Shown: piece by piece, positions 51,994 through 62,163 of the stretch
Layout of the letters: every line of letters begins with the position of its first letter
Numbering within the stretch: the first letter of the stretch is position 1
NCBI RefSeq assembly: GCF_900880625.1
Contig: NZ_CAAHFB010000001.1
Location: 1,426,001-1,490,000, forward strand
Length of the DNA: 64,000 nucleotides
From: Halorhabdus rudnickae
GTDB lineage: Archaea; Halobacteriota; Halobacteria; Halobacteriales; Haloarculaceae
Reading direction: 5' to 3'
Position numbers and translations under genes: made by a program
Notes under the pieces: generated by a model
What the model was told of the DNA's origin: nothing
The model's database searches: none
Seen by the model: only the letters and a program-made list of their open reading frames with translations

Positions 51994-53799
51994 TTACTCC
52001 ACGGTGACGCTCTTGGCGAGGTTCCGCGGTTTGTCGATCGGGCGGTCGAGTTTCGCGGCGGTGTGATAGGCCGCAAGCTGGAGTTGGACATTCGCCAGCA
52101 CGGCAGCGGTCCGGGGCGAACTTTCGGGGATCGAGAGGACGTGATCGGCGTACCGGGAAACATCGCTCTGGCCGTCGGTCACCGCCACGACCGGCGCGTC
52201 TCTGGCCTCGACCTCCTTGACGTTGCCGATGGTTTTGCTGGCCTGCTCGTCGTCGCCGGTCACGATAGCGAAGACGGGTGTATTGCTCGTCACGAGAGCG
52301 AGGGGTCCGTGTTTCAACTCGCCGGCGGCGAAGCCTTCGGCGTGTTTGTACGTGATCTCTTTCATCTTTAGAGCACCTTCCAGGGCGACGGGATACTGCA
52401 GGCCACGACCGATGAAGAAGTAGGCGTCGCTGTCGAGATACGCCGTAGCGATCGCCTCGGCCGCCGAGTCATCGAGCACTGCCTGGACGTTCGCGGGGAG
52501 GTCACGCAACGAGGCGATAGCCTCCCGGTCGTCCTTGCTCGGGGCCATCCCGATCGAGAGCAGATTCAGCGACGCCAGCTGGGAGGCGAAAGTCTTGGTC
52601 GCGGCGACGCCGATCTCCGGTCCCGCCTTGATGTAGAAAACGTCGTCGCACTCGCGGGCAACCGTCGACCCGACGACGTTGGTCACGGCGAGCGTCCGAG
52701 CGCCACGAGAGCGGGCCGCCCGGAGCGCCGAGAGCGTATCAGCGGTCTCGCCGCTCTGGGTAACGCCGACGACGAGTTCGTCGCCGATCGGCGGCGGTGC
52801 GCTGGCGTACTCACTCGCAAGGAACGCCTGAGCGGGGATCCCGGCAGCGCGAAACAGCTGGGCGCCGTACAGCGCCGCGTGATAGCTCGTCCCGCAGGCG
52901 ACCAGGTGGACGCCACGCGGATGGAGATACGCCAGATCCCCGATCTCGACCTCGCCCGCGAGTTCGTCGACCCGCTCGGAGAGACACTGCCGCAACGCCC
53001 GGGGCTGTTCGTTGATCTCTTTCTGCATGAAATGATCGTAGCCGGCCTTGCCTGTCTCTTCTGGGTCCCACTCGACGGTATCGACTTCGGGATCGGCAGG
53101 CTCGCCCGCGAGGTCCGTGACGGTCCAGCTCGCCGACGACACCCTGACGAACTGGCCGTCCTCCAGATAGACCACGCGGTCGGTGTGTTCACGGAACGCC
53201 GGAACGTCACTCGCCAGGTAGTACTGCCCGACGCCGTCAGTCTCGTCACCGATCCCGAGCACCAGCGGCGAGTCGTTGCGGGCGGCGAAGATCGCCTCAC
53301 ACCCGCCGATCACGGCAGCGACGGCGAAACTCCCCTCTAGTCGGGAGACTGCTTCTCTGACAGCCGATTCGGGATCGGCCCCGTCCGCCAGTGCCGCTTC
53401 GATCAGGTGCGGGACGACCTCCGTGTCGGTGTCGCTCCGGAACGTATGGCCCGTCTCGCGGAGTTCGTCTCGAAGCGTCTGGTAGTTCTCGATGATGCCG
53501 TTGTGGACGACGGCGACCTCGCCGGTACAGTCAGCGTGGGGATGGGCGTTCTCGTCGGTCGGCGGGCCGTGGGTGCTCCAGCGCGTGTGCCCGATCCCGA
53601 GCGCCCCCTCGGGAGCGACCGTCTCGACGGCCGTCCTGAGGTCGTCGATCGAACCCGACTGTTTGACTACCTTGAGGGCCCCGTTTCCCAGCGCGACGCC
53701 GGCCGAATCGTACCCGCGATACTCCAACGTCGACAGTCCCTCGAGGAGGACATCGGTCGTCTCAGGCCCGTGGCCGACACAGCCGATGATGCCACACAT
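51994..53799 (-). CDS. glmS: Glutamine-fructose-6-phosphate aminotransferase (isomerizing)
   Basis: A 601-residue enzyme that makes glucosamine-6-phosphate for UDP-GlcNAc. The N-terminal Cys nucleophile of the Ntn glutaminase is in MCGIIGCVGHG; a GHTRWSTHG motif follows. The C-terminal half has two SIS domains (VGVTQSGETADTL; IGRGLQYPVALEGALKMKEI) and ends AKSVTVE. It starts in a 4-bp overlap with the upstream nucleotidyltransferase gene, so the two form a hexosamine operon. Confidence 0.96.
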   Translation of the reverse strand: MCGIIGCVGHGPETTDVLLEGLSTLEYRGYDSAGVALGNGALKVVKQSGSIDDLRTAVETVAPEGALGIGHTRWSTHGPPTDENAHPHADCTGEVAVVHNGIIENYQTLRDELRETGHTFRSDTDTEVVPHLIEAALADGADPESAVREAVSRLEGSFAVAAVIGGCEAIFAARNDSPLVLGIGDETDGVGQYYLASDVPAFREHTDRVVYLEDGQFVRVSSASWTVTDLAGEPADPEVDTVEWDPEETGKAGYDHFMQKEINEQPRALRQCLSERVDELAGEVEIGDLAYLHPRGVHLVACGTSYHAALYGAQLFRAAGIPAQAFLASEYASAPPPIGDELVVGVTQSGETADTLSALRAARSRGARTLAVTNVVGSTVARECDDVFYIKAGPEIGVAATKTFASQLASLNLLSIGMAPSKDDREAIASLRDLPANVQAVLDDSAAEAIATAYLDSDAYFFIGRGLQYPVALEGALKMKEITYKHAEGFAAGELKHGPLALVTSNTPVFAIVTGDDEQASKTIGNVKEVEARDAPVVAVTDGQSDVSRYADHVLSIPESSPRTAAVLANVQLQLAAYHTAAKLDRPIDKPRNLAKSVTVE

Positions 53800-54992
53800 C
53801 AGCGCCGCACCTCCGCGTCTCCCGGAACGGAGCCGCTCACGTGGACGCCCGTACCGATCCTGGCGTTCGGGCCAACCAGCGTTCCGGGAGCAAACGACAC
53901 GTTCCCTTCGGCACGCACCCGATCGGCCAGTAACGCACCCAGCGGCCGCCCTTCGAGGATCCGGTTGTCGACCCGGACTTCGGCCGGTCCGCCCGGGACG
54001 ACGCTGCCCGCACCCACGCGAACGTCCTGTCCGGTGACCGCCTCGACGAGCGTTGAGCCTGGCCCGATTCGCGTATCGTCGTCCAGCACTGCGGTAGTGA
54101 CCGTCGCATTCGCGCCGACAGTAACGTTCCGTCCGAGCGCGACATCCGGACCGACGACCGCACCTGGCCCGACCTCGCTGTCCGGGCCGACAACGGTCGG
54201 TCGCTGGACGGTTGCCGTCTCGTGAACCCGTGCGCTCTCGGCGATCCAGACGCCACGCTCGCGCTCGCCGACGGTCGGGACGCCGTCAGCAAGGACTTCG
54301 CGAGTCAACTCCAGAAGGTCCCAGGGATAGGTTGCGTCGACCCACGTGCCATCGGTCTCGGCGGCCCCCACCTGCCGATCGTCGATCAAGCCCACCAGCG
54401 CGTCAGTCAACGCAAGTTCACCACGTTCTCGTGGCGTCGCCTCGATCCTCGCGAAGATAGACCCCTCGAAAGCATAGACCCCGGCGTTAATTAATCGATA
54501 GTCGTCGGCATCCGGTTTCTCGACGAGATCGGTGACGACGTCCCTCTCGACATCGACGGCACCGTACTCTTGGGGATCTGGGCCGTCCAGGACCGCCAGC
54601 GTGGCCGCCACGTCACCCTCAGCGAAGCGGTCGGCGACATCGCCGACGATCGTCGGGTCGATTAGCGTGTCGCCGTTGACGACCAGCATCGACCCGTCGA
54701 CGGCGTCGCGGGCTTCCAGCAGGGCATGACCGGTTCCCAGTTGCTTGTCCTGGCGGACGTACGTGATCGGTCGGTCCCGGTAGGATGGACCGAAGTAGTT
54801 CTGGACGCGATCACGCTCGTACCCCACGACAAGGACGAGTTCCTCGATACCAGTCTCGACGAGTGCGTCCAGAACGTGCTCTAAGATCGGCCGGGTGGCC
54901 GCCGGAAGCATGGGCTTTGGCCGGTTGCGCGTCAACGGCCGCAACCGGGTCCCCTCGCCCGCCGCGAGGACTACTGCCGTCTGAATGCTCAT
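53799..54992 (-). CDS. glmU: Bifunctional sugar-1-phosphate nucleotidyltransferase/acetyltransferase (GlmU-like)
   Basis: A 397-residue protein. Residues 1 to about 230 are a nucleotidyltransferase (VVLAAGEGTRLRPLTRNRPKPMLP, VNGDTLI, VEKPDADDY), and residues about 240-395 a left-handed beta helix of hexapeptide repeats (GPGAVVGPDVALGRNVTVGANATV). It resembles archaeal GlmU (GlcN-1-P acetyltransferase and UDP-GlcNAc pyrophosphorylase), which suits the glmS partner. The start is at MSIQTAVVL (54992), rejecting a 15-residue upstream extension. Confidence 0.85.
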   Translation of the reverse strand: MSIQTAVVLAAGEGTRLRPLTRNRPKPMLPAATRPILEHVLDALVETGIEELVLVVGYERDRVQNYFGPSYRDRPITYVRQDKQLGTGHALLEARDAVDGSMLVVNGDTLIDPTIVGDVADRFAEGDVAATLAVLDGPDPQEYGAVDVERDVVTDLVEKPDADDYRLINAGVYAFEGSIFARIEATPRERGELALTDALVGLIDDRQVGAAETDGTWVDATYPWDLLELTREVLADGVPTVGERERGVWIAESARVHETATVQRPTVVGPDSEVGPGAVVGPDVALGRNVTVGANATVTTAVLDDDTRIGPGSTLVEAVTGQDVRVGAGSVVPGGPAEVRVDNRILEGRPLGALLADRVRAEGNVSFAPGTLVGPNARIGTGVHVSGSVPGDAEVRR

Positions 54993-55063
54993 GTGGGTGG
55001 CAAGCGTGGCACGCGCTTGAACGTTCTGGGCCCCCAATCCGCTCTCGCTCGCCCGGTCTCGAC

Positions 55064-55930
55064 CTACTGGTTGCCCATCTCCTCGCTGGCGACCTGTCGA
55101 CCGCGGGAGGTCATCTCGACTTCAGTCCGTTCTCTGATCGTCTCGATGACGTCGAGTTCGATCAGCCGATCGAATATCTCCTCGATCTCCTCGACGTCGC
55201 TGTCGACGAACTCGGGCAGGTCAAACGGCGAGACGCCCGAGTGCAGTGCCATGACGATCTGCTGTTCGATTGGTGAAAGATCCAGATTCGCGCGATTGCG
55301 CTCGGCCCCCTCCTGAAGTATCTCCTCTAAGATGGTCACCTGTTTGTCCTCGCCCGTCAGGTTGGTCTCGACGCTCGTCCCCGCCTCGTCGGTATGTTCT
55401 ACCTCGAAAACACGGCGTTCGGTGCCATCGACAGTCTGTTGGTCGGTCTCGACGTCCCCGATGTCGTCCCGGTCGATCGTCACGTACTGCCCATCCGAGA
55501 GCGCCAGTTGGAGTGCCTCGTCTGTGAGCTTTATCTTCGCCCGCTGCCAGTCGGCACCCTGAACGACGCCGCCTTTCACCGCGGGATGCTGGACGTAGAC
55601 GATCGTGTTGTCGACGAACGCCCGGTAGAGATCCGTCTCGAACTCGTCCTGTTCGGGCGCTCGCAACAGCAGGACGTCCTCTTCCTCGACGTGGAGCGTG
55701 ACGTAGCTGGCGACGCCCGCCGCGTTCTGATTGACGTCGTAGCGGCCACCGACGTCGGTGATTGTCTCGAGTGGGATCGTCTGCTTTTCCTCCGCGAGAA
55801 GGACGATCCGTGCCGTCGTGAGGACGATCCGACACTGCGTCCAGTCAGCGTCCTGTACCTCCCGGCCGCCACGGACTGCCTGAAGGAACTGCCCGCGATC
55901 GTCCATCAACTTGCGCTCGTCCTCGCTCAT
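55064..55930 (-). CDS. cheF: Chemotaxis protein CheF
   Basis: A 288-residue acidic protein that resembles CheF (DUF439), an archaea-specific adaptor that links the Che system (CheY) to the archaellum. The N-terminal two thirds (DWTQCRIVLTTARIVLLAEEKQTIPLETITDVG; DWQRAKIKLTDEALQLALSDGQYVTIDRDDIGDVE) are two PH-like beta repeats, and the end is a winged-helix-like segment (SPIEQQIVMALHSGVSPFDLPEFVDSDVEEIEEIFDRLIELDVIE). Here it has no che or arl neighbours. The gap to 56103 shows no feature. Confidence 0.85.
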   Translation of the reverse strand: MSEDERKLMDDRGQFLQAVRGGREVQDADWTQCRIVLTTARIVLLAEEKQTIPLETITDVGGRYDVNQNAAGVASYVTLHVEEEDVLLLRAPEQDEFETDLYRAFVDNTIVYVQHPAVKGGVVQGADWQRAKIKLTDEALQLALSDGQYVTIDRDDIGDVETDQQTVDGTERRVFEVEHTDEAGTSVETNLTGEDKQVTILEEILQEGAERNRANLDLSPIEQQIVMALHSGVSPFDLPEFVDSDVEEIEEIFDRLIELDVIETIRERTEVEMTSRGRQVASEEMGNQ

Positions 55931-56102
55931 TCCGGCGATCCTTATTGCCGAGTACTCGCGCCAGACGATTAGGAGTTACGGCCGGCGGCGATCCCCGACG
56001 GTAGAGCCACCGCTGTTCGACGTGAAAGAATGAAAAACCGCACGTCAGAACCGCTTTCGGCGGTCAGTCGTGGTTCGAGTAGACGGATCACCGATCAGTG
56101 CG

Positions 56103-58808
<2,706 letters not shown>

Positions 58809-58887
58809 AGTTGTGTGCGTTTGTGTCTGCGTTTTGCGATTGGTATATGCTTTGTGTATTATTCATTAGGCGACTCTCGTTTGGAAT

Positions 58888-61752
58888 TTAACCCATGTAG
58901 TCCGTGATAGGGGCGTCGTTGAGGTACGACGCGATGACGTCGTTGATCTGGTCGTCCGACAGATCGTCGTTGAGGTAGTCGTTGACAGCATCGTTGAGGC
59001 CGTCGTCCCCGACGACATCGTTGCTGTCGACGTAACCCGTGTACCAGTCAGTCGGGACATCATCGAGTTCCAGCTCTTGGAGGCTGATACCGGCCGTAGT
59101 CGTCCCGGACACCAGGTTCTCAAGCTGGCCCTCGTTGAAGCCAGTGTATTCATTCCCATCAGCGTCCACGAAGGTCGCAACGACGCGGTAGTCCTCGCCT
59201 GTCGGGACGTTCTGGAAGGTGAACGAGCCGTCCGTACCGGTGGTCACCGACCGATTCTCGAAGGACACGAAGGCACCGGTCGAGTTTTCGATCTGCAATT
59301 CGATCGTAGCGCCCGGAACCTGCTCCTGATTCGCGTCGATGACGTCACCTTCGATGTTACCGGTAGTGACAAGTTCGACCTCTGCCTGATCAGCGATAGC
59401 GTTGATGCTGTCAGTGGAGCCGTCAGTCCGGTACTGGGTGTTTTCAGAGTTCGTGATCGACGCCGTGATGTTGACGATGCCGGTCTGCGTCTCAACGCCT
59501 TCGATCGCCGTGTAGGCGACTCCGTTCGAGTTCGTCTCAACGGTGGTGTTGACCAAGTTGGCCACACCGGAATCACGGATCAGTTCGAGGTCGATCTCCT
59601 CATTCGCGGCGGACGTGAAGTCAGCCGGATCCTGGCCGACCTCGCCGGAGGCGACTTCGATCTGGACCTGACGACTCTCCGTGTCGGGGAGAGTGGTCGA
59701 CTTCACAAAGTCACCCTCCGCGTCAGCGACGGTCACGTTGAGGTCGTAGGCCTGCGCTGTCTCGTAGAGGACGTGCGAGTAGACGTCGTCCTCGCCGCTG
59801 CCTTCGTCACCTGCGATGGTGTTGTTGACGTCGAAGTCGGCCACGTAGGTGTCGCCTGCCAGGCCAGTCTGAGCACTCAGCGTGTTGCCGTTCGAGAGTG
59901 TAGCCTCGGACGAGTTGAAGACGTCGTAGTCGTCCTTCTGGACGTAGACGTTGAAGCGCGGACTGTCGCTGTCAGCGCTGCCGATAATGCCGTCGATGAC
60001 GGCCATACCGTTCTCGTTCGTCTCGTCGACGAGGAAAGCGTCACCAGACAGGTCGGTGATGCTCTCCGCTGCGTCGAGGTTCTGGGAAGCGTTCTGGTAG
60101 GCAACCCACACGGTCGCATTCTCGATTGGCTCACTGTCGGTGCCAACGACCTGGTGCTGGGTGGCCTTGTCGCCCTTCAGGAAGTACGTGACGTTGCCGC
60201 TGTCCGTCAGAGGGGACGTCTCGTTCTGCGCGGACGCGGTGAGCGGCTGATCCGCGATCGGATCGAGGTTGTTGGATTCCAGCCGGTCACGCGTAGCGTT
60301 GTCAGCCGTCACCTCGAAGGTGGCGTAGCTGACGGTACCAGCGCTGACCTTGTCGTAGTCACTGTCGAGTTGCCAGGTGTCCGACCCGTTGATCGTGACG
60401 GACGTACCGCGGTCAAGCGTCTCGTTGTCGATGAAGTCACCCACAGAGACGCCGTGCGTCCCACCAGTCAAGTCGTACGCATCACCGGAAATGTCAAGGG
60501 AGACATCGAGCGTGCCGGAGATGCCATCGTTGGCCTGGTTCTGGGTGACCACAGCGAACGTCTGAGTGTTCTCAGACTCGCCGTCGGCCAGCAACGATCC
60601 CTGGTCGCTGTCGACCGGCTGACCGTTATCGTTCACGCGAACGATTTCGAGGTGCTGGGCATCGAGGTTGGACTGCAGTTCAGGGAAGACCGTCTCCTCG
60701 TTGTTGTTGACCGTGAGCTCCGCAGCACGGTTGTCAGCCTGGAACCGATCTTTGTTGGCCACAACGATGTACTCGACGGGACTGCCGGAGGTACCGACTG
60801 CCAGATCCTCGTATCGGATCCGGTTGTCGTTCGGCCCACCGTCGGCGACGCCAGTTGCGACGACGTTCGTCGAATCAACGGAGCCGACGTACAGCGTCGT
60901 ATTGGCGTTGTCGATCGGGAAGCCTTGGGTGTTGCGGACTTCCGCAGTGACGGCGCCTTCCGTGCTCTGACCACTGACGTAGAACTCGGTCGCCGCAGCG
61001 TCCTGTTTGTCACCCGAGATGTTGTCCGCGAGGTAGACACCGTGGTAAGTGTCCGTATTCGCGGAAATCCCAGCGTTGAGGTAGTCATCGTAGGTGTTCG
61101 GCGTGAACGTCAGCGTTGTAGACGCACCACCAGCCAGCGACGTGTTCATCTGGCTGGCGACCGTCGTGGTCGCCGAATCGCCCAGTACATTGGATTCAGT
61201 ACCGTCCGCAAGGAAGCTGATGTCCGTGTTCTGAGCGGACGAGCCGACGTTCTCGACCGTCACCTCGACGGTAACGCCCGTCGCGTTCGGCGCGACGCGC
61301 GGTGCGTCGACGTTCGTCACGACGACTGTCTGGACCTCGACAGACGCAGTGGCAGCCTCAGCAGTGCTGCCGGAGGTCAAGGAACTGCTCTGAGCGGCTG
61401 CAACATCGTAGCTGCCTGCACTCAGACCAGTTGTGTCAAGGCCACTGAATGGGACGTTATCGCCTGCCGAGAACTGCCCATTGGCTATCGTCGTGTTCGG
61501 TTCGCCTGAATTGAATGTGCCGCTATCGTCTGTGTCAATCCAGACGTGTAGGTCTGGACTTCCACTATCTACCACCACGGTCCCACTGACAGCATCTCCC
61601 TCGGCAACTGGGTCGTTGTCAAGAGAGACGCTGTTAGCGGCTGCTGCGGCCGATCCGGAGATGGCTACCACTCCGGCAAAGACCGACAGCACCATGAGGG
61701 TAGCGAGGAAGGCTGCTCTCGCCTTCTCATATGGTGTTGAATTTCCTGTCAT
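58888..61752 (-). CDS. S-layer-type surface protein with dockerin-like C-terminal module
   Basis: A 954-residue secreted protein. The signal peptide is KARAAFLATLMVLSVFAGVVAISGSAAAA, then Ig-like beta domains (CARDB-like near residues 40-250, a peptidase-associated/CarboxypepD-like one at about 830-900). Around nineteen N-x-S/T sequons are present. Instead of PGF-CTERM it ends in a 50-residue WYTGYVDSNDVVGDDGLNDA...YLNDAPITDYMG segment shared with the subtilase at 62164. The next gene (901 residues) is 79 bp away. It is probably a major surface component, but PGF-type anchoring is not visible. Confidence 0.85.
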   Translation of the reverse strand: MTGNSTPYEKARAAFLATLMVLSVFAGVVAISGSAAAAANSVSLDNDPVAEGDAVSGTVVVDSGSPDLHVWIDTDDSGTFNSGEPNTTIANGQFSAGDNVPFSGLDTTGLSAGSYDVAAAQSSSLTSGSTAEAATASVEVQTVVVTNVDAPRVAPNATGVTVEVTVENVGSSAQNTDISFLADGTESNVLGDSATTTVASQMNTSLAGGASTTLTFTPNTYDDYLNAGISANTDTYHGVYLADNISGDKQDAAATEFYVSGQSTEGAVTAEVRNTQGFPIDNANTTLYVGSVDSTNVVATGVADGGPNDNRIRYEDLAVGTSGSPVEYIVVANKDRFQADNRAAELTVNNNEETVFPELQSNLDAQHLEIVRVNDNGQPVDSDQGSLLADGESENTQTFAVVTQNQANDGISGTLDVSLDISGDAYDLTGGTHGVSVGDFIDNETLDRGTSVTINGSDTWQLDSDYDKVSAGTVSYATFEVTADNATRDRLESNNLDPIADQPLTASAQNETSPLTDSGNVTYFLKGDKATQHQVVGTDSEPIENATVWVAYQNASQNLDAAESITDLSGDAFLVDETNENGMAVIDGIIGSADSDSPRFNVYVQKDDYDVFNSSEATLSNGNTLSAQTGLAGDTYVADFDVNNTIAGDEGSGEDDVYSHVLYETAQAYDLNVTVADAEGDFVKSTTLPDTESRQVQIEVASGEVGQDPADFTSAANEEIDLELIRDSGVANLVNTTVETNSNGVAYTAIEGVETQTGIVNITASITNSENTQYRTDGSTDSINAIADQAEVELVTTGNIEGDVIDANQEQVPGATIELQIENSTGAFVSFENRSVTTGTDGSFTFQNVPTGEDYRVVATFVDADGNEYTGFNEGQLENLVSGTTTAGISLQELELDDVPTDWYTGYVDSNDVVGDDGLNDAVNDYLNDDLSDDQINDVIASYLNDAPITDYMG

Positions 61753-62163
61753 GTATTATCTATGATTGTGTGTCATTTGGTGAACAATACACCTGGTCGA
61801 TTGTTGTTGTAGTAGTGCTCGTGTCCATGTTTTGGACCGTCAGGTCCCTCAGTCCGACCCACTCGCTCGCCGCGAGTTTGGATTGGGCGACTGGGTACTG
61901 ACGGTTCACGTTCGAACCAATCTGCCGAATGAGGTAAATGCTTTCTGGTTCACCCCGGATTTGACAACGGGGCGCAAATCGATATATAGGTACTCCAGTC
62001 CGTGATTTCGACCGTTTGAGCGATACTGAAACACTCCGCTACCAGAAAGACTTTAAGTAGTATGTGGATTTCGTATTGGAGAGACAATAATATAGATATC
62101 TTCCATCCACACTCCCAAGCGCTCTCAGATTATGCGTCTCCACGAAAAACGATCGCCCGGCGC
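61753..62163. promoter_or_regulatory. Upstream region of the S-layer-type gene
   Basis: 411 bp without a coding region. On the minus strand, TATA-like CTATATATCG lies at about 61978-61989, giving a long leader of roughly 200 nt before the ATG at 61752; a second AT-rich block with CTTAAAGTC is near 62046-62054. GGTTC/GAACC pairs surround the ACGTTC near 61911-61926. The 62060-62110 stretch (TAATATAGATATC) is AT-rich. No terminator hairpin clearly follows the subtilase. Confidence 0.4.
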
